This document shows positions 7,090 to 15,223 of a DNA stretch of 64,000 bases, in pieces; positions within the stretch are counted from its first letter, which is position 1, and each line of letters starts with the position of its first letter. Both the position numbers and the translations under genes were made by a program. The notes beneath the pieces were generated by a model. It did no database searches and was not told the origin of the DNA. It worked only from the letters and a program-made list of their open reading frames with translations. Source of the DNA: Promicromonospora sukumoe 327MFSha3.1 (GTDB lineage Bacteria > Actinomycetota > Actinomycetes > Actinomycetales > Cellulomonadaceae); contig NZ_ARQM01000012.1 in NCBI RefSeq assembly GCF_000385135.1, forward strand, positions 310,001 to 374,000, given 5' to 3'.

Positions 7090-8886
7090 TCAGCCCTCGC
7101 CCGACGGCTCCGACCGGCCGCGGCCGAACATCCGCCAGCCCCGCACCACGCCGCGCGGGTCGGGCACGGGGGCGTCGGCGGCCTCCCACCCGGCGTCGTC
7201 GTCGAGCGGGACCACGTGCAGGCCGAAGTCGGCCAGGATCACCGGGATGGCACGGATCGCCGCGCGGTCCTTCTCGCGGTCGGCCTCCGAGAGGTCGGCC
7301 CAGGGCCGCAGGTCCGGGTGCAGCCGGCGGGCGTCGTCGCGCTCGGGGCCGTAGGTCCAGCCCGCGGCGACCTTCTCGGCCATCCAGCGGTCGTGCTCGT
7401 CGACGGCGCGCGCGTCGACGACGGGTTCCGGGATCCGGCCGTGCTCGGCATTCCCGGCGGGCACCACGGTGCAGCCCATCTGGCGCAGGCGGTCCGGGAT
7501 CGCGCGGACCTGGGCGCGGTTGGCGGCCCGCAGGTCCTCCGACAGCTCGGACCACGAGACCATCGCGGGCGTGCTCTGCCAGGCCACGCCCTGCGCGCGC
7601 TGGTTGCGCAGGTAGGTCAGGTGCGCGGAGACGGCCATGAGGTCGTAGACGTCGTCGTGCACCAGGGCGCCGGGCGCCGTCGCCCGGCGCAGCAGCGTGC
7701 CGGGCTCCACGACGTCTAGGCGGCCCGCGAGGTCGTCGAGGATGGCGCCGTCGTGCGCGCCGAAGAGCCCGCCCAGCCCGGCGAGCCGGTTCAGCCGCAG
7801 CACGACGGCGCCCTCGCTCGCGCGCCAGAGGTCGCTGTCGCGCAGCGCCTCGCGGAGCGCGTCTCCGTCGTCGTCGTGGCACACGTAGACGCGCTGGGGC
7901 GTGCCGACCGACCGGACCTGCGCGAACGTGTCCACGGGGACCAGCCGGCACGCGGCGCGCACGGAGGGCCAGCGGGCGCGCAGCGCCGCGGCGGCCTCCC
8001 ACGCGCCCGGCCCGACCAGGGTCACGGTGAGCGGTTCGCCGCCGGATGCGATCTCGACGCTCCGCAGGCGCGCGAACGCCACGACCAGCGCCCGGCCGAA
8101 CGTCCCGTGCCCGACGACGGAGATGTGCGGCGCGGTGCCGCGCGCGACGATCCGGTCGCGCCGCACCAGGGACCGGGCCACGAGCTCGCCCAGCGTGAAG
8201 AAGTCGACACCCGGCTGGGGGTGGCTCAGGTGCCGCGCCTGGAGGGCGAGGGCGAGCTCCGGGTCGCTGACGTGGGCGTTCAGGCGCAGGCCCGGCAGGT
8301 CGGCGGCCCGGTCCGCGCGGCTGGCCACGGCGACGGTGAGCACGTTGACGCCGGGTTCGTCGTCCTCGGCCTCGCACGCGTACAGGACGGCGGCGCCCGC
8401 CACGCCGGCGTTGCGCAGCGAGGCGGCGTCGCCGGTCGCGGTGCGTACGACGACGGCGCCCCGGGCCGCGAGCGCCGCCGCGATGAGGTCGGCGGCGGGC
8501 GCGCGGCCCACGACGATCGCGTGCCCGCGCATGCGGCGGGTGCGCATGAGCACGAACTGGTCGGCGAACAGCGAGCGCACGGCCTCGAAGACGGCGTAGC
8601 CGGTGGCGACCGGGGCGAGGAACCGGGCGGCCTGGAGCTGCCAGGGCAGGTCGCCGCCCTGGTTCGTGGCCTCGGCGCCGAGCACGAAGAGCTGGACGGA
8701 GTAGTAGACGAGGTCCCAGGCGCTGGTGCCCCACTCGAAGTCGGGCGAGGTGCGGTAGAGCCAGAAGCCCCACAGGCCCAGGCCGAACGCGACGCCGAAC
8801 AGGGCGACGAAGCCGGCGCGGACCCAGGAGCGGCGCACGCGCAGCCGCCGGGGACCGTCGGGCGGGACGACCAGCTCCGGTGCCAT
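7090..8886 (-). CDS. Two-TM channel-like protein with two Rossmann folds and a C-terminal RyR domain
   Basis: A 598-residue membrane protein. Hydrophobic segments lie at about 21-43 and 86-108, with a shorter apolar stretch between them (about 57-72, WDLVYYSVQLFVLGAEATNQ), the layout of a 2TM pore module but without a TVGYG selectivity filter. Two Rossmann-like units follow: residues about 119-205 (HAIVVGRAPAADLIAAAL, TrkA-N-like) and about 253-330 (HISVVGHGTFGRALVVAF, with intact GxGxxG). The C-terminal part has a clear RyR domain, HDRWMAEKVAAGWTYGPERD then RRLHPDLRPWADLSEAD (about 493-560), preceded by a degenerate half-repeat (about 434-495). RyR-domain proteins are known in predicted nucleotide-centred conflict systems. 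It is divergent from a TIR protein across 154 bp. Domain calls are firm; channel activity and ligand are inference. Confidence 0.8.
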   Translation of the reverse strand: MAPELVVPPDGPRRLRVRRSWVRAGFVALFGVAFGLGLWGFWLYRTSPDFEWGTSAWDLVYYSVQLFVLGAEATNQGGDLPWQLQAARFLAPVATGYAVFEAVRSLFADQFVLMRTRRMRGHAIVVGRAPAADLIAAALAARGAVVVRTATGDAASLRNAGVAGAAVLYACEAEDDEPGVNVLTVAVASRADRAADLPGLRLNAHVSDPELALALQARHLSHPQPGVDFFTLGELVARSLVRRDRIVARGTAPHISVVGHGTFGRALVVAFARLRSVEIASGGEPLTVTLVGPGAWEAAAALRARWPSVRAACRLVPVDTFAQVRSVGTPQRVYVCHDDDGDALREALRDSDLWRASEGAVVLRLNRLAGLGGLFGAHDGAILDDLAGRLDVVEPGTLLRRATAPGALVHDDVYDLMAVSAHLTYLRNQRAQGVAWQSTPAMVSWSELSEDLRAANRAQVRAIPDRLRQMGCTVVPAGNAEHGRIPEPVVDARAVDEHDRWMAEKVAAGWTYGPERDDARRLHPDLRPWADLSEADREKDRAAIRAIPVILADFGLHVVPLDDDAGWEAADAPVPDPRGVVRGWRMFGRGRSEPSGEG

Positions 8887-9040
8887 CTTGGTGCCTTCCT
8901 CGTCGGGCGAACCAACCGTGCTTAACCGTGCATTTCACCACGAAGGTGACTAGCGTCATGGCCTGCGGCGACACTACACACCAGGGGATATGTTTCTCCC
9001 GGTCCGCAAACATTCGCCGAGGAAAGGCTGCGGGAGCAGG
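8887..9040. promoter_or_regulatory. Shared intergenic region of the divergent RyR and TIR genes
   Basis: This 154-bp region carries both divergent starts. It is less GC-rich than the flanking genes and holds a short direct repeat AACCGTGC-TT-AACCGTGC (about 8917-8934). The RyR gene has a GAGGAAGG Shine-Dalgarno eight bases before its ATG. No confident -35/-10 pair could be assigned. Co-regulation of the two genes is inferred from this layout only. Confidence 0.4.
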
Positions 9041-12000
9041 ATGACCGACCGGATTGTCCGCTCCCTGCTACCGACCAGCCGCGCCGGGCGGGTGGCCCGG
9101 AACAGCCGCGCGCACGCCACGCCGCCCTCCGGCGGGTACGACGCCTTCCTGTCCTACAGCCGGGACTCGGACGGCGACTTCGCGCCCGCGTTCCACGCGG
9201 AGCTCCTCGACTTCGACAAGCGCGACGACGTGCCGGACCTGAACGTCTTCCTGGACCGGACGGGTCTGGCGAACAACCCGAGCCTCTGGGACGCGATCGA
9301 GCGCAAGCTCGAACGGTCCGACTACCTGATCCTGTTCGCCTCGGAGGGCGCGGCGAGCTCGAAGTACGTGGCCAAGGAGGTCGCGTGGTGGCTCGACCAC
9401 CGCGGTCCCGAGACGCTGCTGGTCGCGCTGACCAGCGGCAAGATCGTCTGGGACCAGACGGCGAACGAGATCGACGCGATCAGCACCACGGCGCTGCCCG
9501 CGCCGCTGGTGGAGCGGATCGACCACGAGCCCAAGTGGACCGACCTGACGATGCTGCGCCAGCGCCGGTTCTGGCGGCACCACCCCGACCGGCCGGGCGT
9601 GCTCGCCGAGCTGGTGGCGCCGCTGCGCGGCCAGGACGTCAGCACCGAGGAGATCCTCAGCGCGCACATCGCCCGGCAGAGCTCGGCGGGCCTGCGCAAC
9701 CGCCTGGTGAACATGGCGCTGGCGGTCATGCTCGTCCTGTCGATCGGCGCGTTCGCGTACGCGCAGCGGGAGGCGGACCGCGCGAACGAGGCGGTGAACG
9801 CCAACGAGGCGCACCTGCTGGGCGCGACGTCGCACGTGGTGCACCAGGACGACCCCGCCACCGCGCAGCTGCTGGCGGTCGAGGCGGTGCGGCGGCTGCG
9901 GGACGGGCAGACCCGGACCGCGCTGTTCAACGCGGTCACGGCCAACGAGCCCGCGGACCCGTACCTGCTGCGCACCGTGGACGTCCCGGAGGAGACCGGG
10001 CTGGCCGACGTCGCACCGACCGCCGCCGGCGTCGTCGGCCGGACCGAGACCGGAGACCTCGTGCGCTGGAACCCCGACGACGGCGCGCCCGCCGTGCTGC
10101 GCGGCGACCGCACGCCCTTCGGCTCGGTCAGCGGGCCGGGGCGCACGGGACCCGTCGTGTCCGGCAGCGCCGACGGCGCCGTGGTCGCCGCCGTGGACGA
10201 TCTCGGCGTGACCCTGGGCCGGTTCGGGCCGCTGCCCGCCGACAGCACCAGCCGGCAGACGCACCTCGACCTGCCGGGCACGACGGCGGTCGCCGTCACG
10301 CCCGACGGCGACACCCTGGTCATCGCCTGGCACGACGCCACCAGCGACCGCAACCGGATCGGCACCATCAACCTGGCCGGCCGGGACCTCGCCGTCCTGG
10401 AGTCCGACGACGGCGCCGCGCGCCCCGCCGAGCAGCGCCTCGCGTTCCGCACCAAGGCCGAGACCGACCTCGGCGTCACATCGCTCGCCGTCGGCTCCAG
10501 CCGCACCCTCGCCGTGGCGGACGCCGACGCCGGGACCCTGGAGATCCGCAGCCTCGACACGCTGGAGCCGACCGGCGGCGGCCCCGTGGACCTGCCCGAC
10601 GGCGGCGTGCCCTCCCCGTCCCTGCGCGACTGGGCGACGCTGGCCTCCGACGGCGACACCACGACCGTGACCCTGCACCACTGGGCCGACGGCACCGCGC
10701 GCACCGCGGACTGCCCCGTGCCGCGCGCCTGGTCGGACCCCGAGGTGGTCGCGGTCGACGACGCCACGACCCGCGCCCTGGTCGCCACCGACAGCGGGCT
10801 GGTCGCGTGCGAGATCGGCGCCGACACCGACGTGCACCGCACCTGGCACCTGTCCGGCATCCGGGGGCCGGGGTCGCCCGTCCTGGTCGGGGTGGACCGG
10901 GTCGCGGCGGCGTCGGACGGCCGCATCGCGCTGTGGAGCACCGCCGGGACCGACGGGGACGTGCCCCTGCCGAGCGGGGCGGGCGCGGCGGCGACCGGTT
11001 CGGATCCCGGGCAGGGCGAGGACCCGGGCGCGGATCCCGGCGAGGACTCGGAGGTCGGCGGGCCGGCCCAGGCCGGCCCCACGGCCGTCCTGGCCACCTA
11101 CCGCGCCGAGCCCACGGGGCCGGCCAGCACGGCGGCGTCCTGGTCGGACGGCACCGTGCTGATCCACGGCCTCGGCACGGTGGACCTCCCGGCCGACAGC
11201 CCCGACGCCGGCCGGCCCCTGCTGCCGGTCTGGCTCGACGAGGACCGGCTCCTGCTGGTCACCCCCGACGGCGAGGCCTACCGGACCCAGGGCGGCACGA
11301 CCGCCGGCTACGAGGCCGGGTTCCGCGACCTCGTGGCACCGGGCCTGGACGGCGGCGACCCGGGCTGCGCCACGATCGTGAGCGCCCAGCGCACCCGCGA
11401 CGACCTGGTTCTGGTGGACACCTGCTCCGGGCTGCACGTGCTCGACGTCGGGCTGCAGGAGCGGGCGCTGTACGTGCCCGGCCCGCTCGGTACGACGCCG
11501 CGGCTCGGCTCGGCGTGGGCGGAGCCCGGGCGGGTGGCGGTCGCCGACGACGGCAGCCAGGTCGCCGTCGCACCCCGGGACTTCTCGCTGCGGGTCGCCG
11601 ACCTGACCGCGGCCGCCGCGGGCGCGCGGGACGTCTGGACCGTGCGGGGCAGCAGCGTGGACCAGGTGCACCTGATCGGCGCGCGGACCGGTGCGGACAT
11701 GACGCTGCCCGAGCGGCTCGTCACGCTCGGCCTCGACGCGAAGGTGCGGCTGCGCGCCGTCGCCGGGCCGGGCGACCCCGAGGACCTCGACCTGACCGGC
11801 ACCTACGGCGACGTGCTCGCGGTGCTGCCCGGGCCCGACCTCGTGGCCCGCAACCAGGGCGCCGCGCTGGCGTTCTTCGACATCGCGACCGGCCAGAAGG
11901 TCGGCGCGCTCGCGACCCGGCTCTACTCGCCCGGCGGCAAGGTCGCGCCCGGCGACGTGTACGCCGGCGACGGCCAGCTCCTCGTGGTCCAGGACCACGG

Positions 12001-12139
12001 CGTCACCACGGGCTGGACCTTCTCGGACGACCAGATGATCGCGCGGGCCTGCGCCATGGCGGGGCGGGAGCCGACCGCGGCGGACATGCCGGACGGCGTC
12101 TCCCTCACGGACACCCCCACCTGCCCGGAGAACCGCTGA
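9041..12139 (+). CDS. TIR domain-transmembrane-beta-propeller protein
   Basis: The TIR domain (about residues 32-165) starts GGYDAFLSYSRDSDGDF, continues VFLDRTGLANNPSLWDAIER and contains SSKYVAKEVAWWLDH, whose Glu (about E113) occupies the catalytic position of NAD-cleaving TIRs. A single TM helix follows (about 221-241, ALAVMLVLSIGAFAYAQ), then a charged helical linker of the type joining membrane anchors to WD40-like domains in bacterial STAND proteins (DPATAQLLAVEAVRRLRDGQ). Roughly 700 residues of blade-like beta repeats come next, interrupted by a Gly/Asp-rich linker near 10990-11070. I chose the ATG at 9041 because GGGAG lies just upstream; an in-frame ATG at 8990 would add 17 residues. 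The protein is 1032 residues. Bacterial TIR proteins act in anti-phage signalling or NAD depletion. The partner may be the divergent RyR protein. Confidence 0.82.
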   Translation: MTDRIVRSLLPTSRAGRVARNSRAHATPPSGGYDAFLSYSRDSDGDFAPAFHAELLDFDKRDDVPDLNVFLDRTGLANNPSLWDAIERKLERSDYLILFASEGAASSKYVAKEVAWWLDHRGPETLLVALTSGKIVWDQTANEIDAISTTALPAPLVERIDHEPKWTDLTMLRQRRFWRHHPDRPGVLAELVAPLRGQDVSTEEILSAHIARQSSAGLRNRLVNMALAVMLVLSIGAFAYAQREADRANEAVNANEAHLLGATSHVVHQDDPATAQLLAVEAVRRLRDGQTRTALFNAVTANEPADPYLLRTVDVPEETGLADVAPTAAGVVGRTETGDLVRWNPDDGAPAVLRGDRTPFGSVSGPGRTGPVVSGSADGAVVAAVDDLGVTLGRFGPLPADSTSRQTHLDLPGTTAVAVTPDGDTLVIAWHDATSDRNRIGTINLAGRDLAVLESDDGAARPAEQRLAFRTKAETDLGVTSLAVGSSRTLAVADADAGTLEIRSLDTLEPTGGGPVDLPDGGVPSPSLRDWATLASDGDTTTVTLHHWADGTARTADCPVPRAWSDPEVVAVDDATTRALVATDSGLVACEIGADTDVHRTWHLSGIRGPGSPVLVGVDRVAAASDGRIALWSTAGTDGDVPLPSGAGAAATGSDPGQGEDPGADPGEDSEVGGPAQAGPTAVLATYRAEPTGPASTAASWSDGTVLIHGLGTVDLPADSPDAGRPLLPVWLDEDRLLLVTPDGEAYRTQGGTTAGYEAGFRDLVAPGLDGGDPGCATIVSAQRTRDDLVLVDTCSGLHVLDVGLQERALYVPGPLGTTPRLGSAWAEPGRVAVADDGSQVAVAPRDFSLRVADLTAAAAGARDVWTVRGSSVDQVHLIGARTGADMTLPERLVTLGLDAKVRLRAVAGPGDPEDLDLTGTYGDVLAVLPGPDLVARNQGAALAFFDIATGQKVGALATRLYSPGGKVAPGDVYAGDGQLLVVQDHGVTTGWTFSDDQMIARACAMAGREPTAADMPDGVSLTDTPTCPENR

Positions 12140-12185
12140 GTGCCGGATCCTCGCCCCGGTCGGGCGAGGATCCGGCACTCAGCGG
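12133..12185. terminator. 24-bp perfect palindrome overlapping the TIR gene stop
   Basis: The arms 12133-12156 and 12162-12185 are exact complements (core GTGCCGGATCCTCGCCC) around a 5-nt loop. The left arm includes the last codon and TGA stop of the TIR gene; the right arm ends seven bases before the convergent gene's stop. It is a likely bidirectional terminator without a U-tract. Confidence 0.65.
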
Positions 12186-12191
12186 GTCAGG

Positions 12192-12896
12192 TCAGGACTC
12201 GAGGCGCTTGGCCTCGGTCTCGGCCTCGTCGGCCTCCGCGTCGCGGCCCTCCTTGCGCAGCGCGCTGGTCAGCGAGCGCATCGAGGCGGCGGCGTCGGAC
12301 TTGGCGAGGTCGGACGACGTCCCGCGCAGCTTGCTCCACAGGCCCATCGCCTCCTCGGCGACCTCGAGCACCTGCGAGCGCTCCTTGCCCCCGATGGTCG
12401 ACGTCGTGAACGTCTCCAGCGCGTGCTCCAGGGCGTTGCGCTGCTTGGCCGGGTCGTCGTCGTCCAGGCTCTTGAAGAGTCCGACGGCCTCGCCGACGAG
12501 CGCCGACGTCGACTTCTCCTGGTCCTTGGCCGCCGCCTGGCTGCCGAACGACAGCAGCGCCACGGCCAGCTTCGACACGGTGCTGCCGGCCTCGCCGGGC
12601 AGCTTCTCCGCGCCCGACGCGACCAGCTGGTGCAGCCGGGCCGCGGTCCGCGTCTCGATGTTGTCCGCGCGCTCCGGGTCCTCGTCCTGCTCCGGCGTCG
12701 CGGCCGGTGCCGGCGTCGCGGCCGGGGCCACGGCCCCCTCCGGCCCGGCGACCGGGGCCGGGCTCGCGGCCGGCTCCGGGTTCGTGTCGCCCTGGGCGAC
12801 GTCCGGCGTCGCCTCCGGCGCCAGCTGCGGCGTCGGCTCCCCTGCGGCGGTGGCCTGCGCCGCCTGTGCCTGCTCCGGCAGTGCGTCCGTGCTCAC
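12192..12896 (-). CDS. Uncharacterised Ala/Pro-rich acidic protein
   Basis: A 234-residue protein I cannot assign to a family. Residues about 1-85 are a disordered, Ala/Pro/Glu-rich tract with repeated PAP/ATP units. Residues about 90-234 form a predominantly helical, charged region (ARLHQLVASGAEKLPGEAG, LVGEAVGLFKSLDDDDPAKQ, LEVAEEAMGLWSKLRG, SLTSALRKEGRDAEADEAE). There is no signal peptide or TM segment, so it is probably cytoplasmic. The start has GGAGGAAAAA just upstream, a strong Shine-Dalgarno. It converges on the TIR gene and is divergent from the SNF2 ATPase. The coding signal is good, the function unknown. Confidence 0.75.
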   Translation of the reverse strand: MSTDALPEQAQAAQATAAGEPTPQLAPEATPDVAQGDTNPEPAASPAPVAGPEGAVAPAATPAPAATPEQDEDPERADNIETRTAARLHQLVASGAEKLPGEAGSTVSKLAVALLSFGSQAAAKDQEKSTSALVGEAVGLFKSLDDDDPAKQRNALEHALETFTTSTIGGKERSQVLEVAEEAMGLWSKLRGTSSDLAKSDAAASMRSLTSALRKEGRDAEADEAETEAKRLES

Positions 12897-13023
12897 TTTT
12901 TCCTCCTGTTAATGGTGCGACGAAACTACCAGAATGGGCATTCGGTCCGGTATGTAAGAAACGTCGGTCCACGACGCACGTCGAGGCCTCCGCGACGCCC
13001 CGCACGCAGTACCGTCGTCGGCC

Positions 13024-15180
13024 ATGACGACCTGGTCCCGCGGTGATGCCCGCGAGCTGCTCGAGGAGGCCGGAACCCGGCACGACCTGGGCTCCCGTAC
13101 CCTCAGCCAGCGCCGCGGCGCACCCGCCCGAGTGCGCGCCGCCTACCGCGCCGCCCGCGACGCACGCGTGCTGGACGAGCTCTCCGAGGTACCCCTCGAC
13201 CGTGTCCGCGAGGTGGGCGCGGGCGGCCTGCGCCTCGGCCCGCTCGAGCAGGCGGGGTACCGCACCGTCGGCCAGATCAGGGCGGCCGCCCCGGAGGAGC
13301 TCACGGCGATCGCGGGCGTCGGCGCCCGCACGGCGGAGGCCCTGCAGAAGGCTGCCCAGCAGGTCTTCAGCGCCGTGGACGCCGGCCTCGCCTTCCGGCT
13401 GGACCACTCCCCCGCCGACCCGCTCGCCACGCGCCTGGTGCGCGCGCTGCACGACCACCTGCACGTCAAGGCGTTCTTCGGCACCTGGCAGGACCGGCTC
13501 GACGTCGACGTGCGCGAGCTCGCCCGCCTGGCCGAGACGGGTGCCGTGCGGGCCACGTTCGTGCGGCGGTTCTTCGCGGGCCGCCGCCGCACCGACCGTG
13601 CCGACGCCGCGCTGACCGACCTGCGCACGCTGACCGACGACCTCGACGCCGTGGGCATCACCGACGCCCTGCGCACCCTGGACGAGGTGCTCACGAACAC
13701 GTCCGACGCCGACGTCTGGAGCGACTTCGAGGCGCGGGCCGCCGCCTACCTCACGGCGCTGGGCGACCTGGTCGACCTCGGCATCGACGTCGAGGCCGCC
13801 GAGGGCTACCTGCCCGAGGACGTCGTCGACGAGGTCGCGACGCAGGACCTGGACACCTCGCTGCTCAACGTCTCGCTGCGCTCCTACCAGGCGTTCGGCG
13901 CCAGGTACGCGCTGTCCCAGCGGCGCACGATCCTCGGCGACGAGATGGGCCTGGGCAAGACCGTCCAGGCCATCGCGGTGATGGCCCACCTCGCCGCGAA
14001 GGGGAGCACGCACTTCCTCGTGGTGTGCCCCGCGAGCGTCGCGGCCAACTGGGCCCGCGAGGTCGCGGCCCACTCGAAGCTGACCGTCCGCGTGCTGCAC
14101 GGCGACGACCGCGAGGCGGGCATCAAGGAGTGGGCGGCCGACGGCGGCGTCGGCGTCGCGACCTTCCCCCAGCTCGGGCACCTGCGGACGGGCGACCTGC
14201 CGCGCCCCGCCCTGCTCGTGGTCGACGAGGCGCACTACGTGAAGAACCCGGAGGCGCAGCGCTCCGAGCGGACGGCGGAATGGGCCCGCGTGGCCGAGCG
14301 CGTGCTGTTCATGTCGGGCACGCCCATGGAGAACACCGTGGACGAGTTCCGCAGCCTGGTGGGCTACCTCAAGCCTGAGGTCGCCGACGACATCGACCCG
14401 GCGGCGGGCCTCGCGGGTGCCTCCGCCTTCCGGCGGTCCGTCGCGACCGTCTACCTGCGCCGCAACCAGGAGGACGTGCTCACCGAGCTCCCCGAGCTGG
14501 TCCAGGTGGACGAGTGGGAGCGGTTCGGCAAGCACGACGGCGCCGCCTACCGCCAGGCGGTGCTGGGGCGCTCGTTCGCCGACATGCGCCGCGCCGCGTT
14601 CGTCGAGGCCCCCGAGCCGACGGCGAAGCTCGTCCGGCTCCGCGAGATCGTCGACGAGGCCGTGGAGAACAACCGCAAGGTCGTGGTCTTCTCCTACTTC
14701 CGCGACGTGATCGAGCGGGTGCTCGCCGAGCTCGGCCCGCTCGCCGTCGGGCCCATCACGGGGTCGGTGCCGTCCGCCCGCCGTCAGGAGCTGGTCGACG
14801 AGTTCACGCAGGCGAAGGAGCCCAAGGTGCTGGTCAGCCAGATCGAGGCTGGCGGGGTGGGGCTCAACATCCAGGCCGCCTCCGTGGTGATCCTGTGCGA
14901 GCCGCAGGTCAAGCCGACCGTCGAGGCGCAGGCCATCGCCCGCGCGCACCGGATGGGCCAGGTGCGCACCGTGCAGGTGCACCGCCTGCTCATCGAGGAG
15001 AGCGTGGACGAGCGGCTCCTGGAGATCCTCGGCACCAAGGCCGAGCTCTTCGCGGAGTACGCCGGACGCTCGACGGTGCCCACGGCGCCCGGGGCCGGCG
15101 CCGCCGAGGTCAGCGACAAGGAGCTGGCCAAGCGGATCGTCGACGAGGAGCGGGCGCGGCTGGAGGAGCCCGCGGCCTAG
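13024..15180 (+). CDS. SNF2-family DEAD/DEAH-like ATPase with N-terminal helix-hairpin-helix
   Basis: A 718-residue Swi2/Snf2 DNA translocase. A helix-hairpin-helix DNA-binding element is seen at about residues 75-115 (AGYRTVGQIRAAAPEELTAI, then AGVGARTAEALQKAAQ). The helicase core begins near residue 290: Walker A GDEMGLGKTVQAIAVMAHLA (about 305), DEAH box LLVVDEAHYVKNPEAQRSER (about 400), motif III FMSGTPMENTVDEF, and the C-terminal RecA lobe with VLVSQIEAGGVGLNIQAAS and motif VI AIARAHRMGQVRTVQVHRL. It probably moves along or remodels DNA; a partner nuclease or methylase is not seen, so a DISARM- or restriction-type system is not supported. It stands alone between a hypothetical gene and DUF418. 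Confidence 0.9.
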   Translation: MTTWSRGDARELLEEAGTRHDLGSRTLSQRRGAPARVRAAYRAARDARVLDELSEVPLDRVREVGAGGLRLGPLEQAGYRTVGQIRAAAPEELTAIAGVGARTAEALQKAAQQVFSAVDAGLAFRLDHSPADPLATRLVRALHDHLHVKAFFGTWQDRLDVDVRELARLAETGAVRATFVRRFFAGRRRTDRADAALTDLRTLTDDLDAVGITDALRTLDEVLTNTSDADVWSDFEARAAAYLTALGDLVDLGIDVEAAEGYLPEDVVDEVATQDLDTSLLNVSLRSYQAFGARYALSQRRTILGDEMGLGKTVQAIAVMAHLAAKGSTHFLVVCPASVAANWAREVAAHSKLTVRVLHGDDREAGIKEWAADGGVGVATFPQLGHLRTGDLPRPALLVVDEAHYVKNPEAQRSERTAEWARVAERVLFMSGTPMENTVDEFRSLVGYLKPEVADDIDPAAGLAGASAFRRSVATVYLRRNQEDVLTELPELVQVDEWERFGKHDGAAYRQAVLGRSFADMRRAAFVEAPEPTAKLVRLREIVDEAVENNRKVVVFSYFRDVIERVLAELGPLAVGPITGSVPSARRQELVDEFTQAKEPKVLVSQIEAGGVGLNIQAASVVILCEPQVKPTVEAQAIARAHRMGQVRTVQVHRLLIEESVDERLLEILGTKAELFAEYAGRSTVPTAPGAGAAEVSDKELAKRIVDEERARLEEPAA

Positions 15181-15223
15181 CGCTTTCCTCGCGGCGGAGC
15201 ACGTGGCCTGCTGAGATGGACCC

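Noticed and set aside
6854-9013. A 719-codon minus-strand frame overlapping dxr and the RyR gene
   Set aside because: It is in another frame of the real genes on the same strand; composition is Arg/Ala/Pro-rich and it has no motifs.
9068-12178. A 1036-codon minus-strand open frame opposite the TIR gene
   Set aside because: Its translation is Arg/Gly/His/Val-rich shadow sequence without domains, while the plus strand has TIR and TM features.
13024-15180. SNF2 ATPase as part of a DISARM or restriction-modification system
   Set aside because: No methylase, nuclease or other DISARM component lies nearby.
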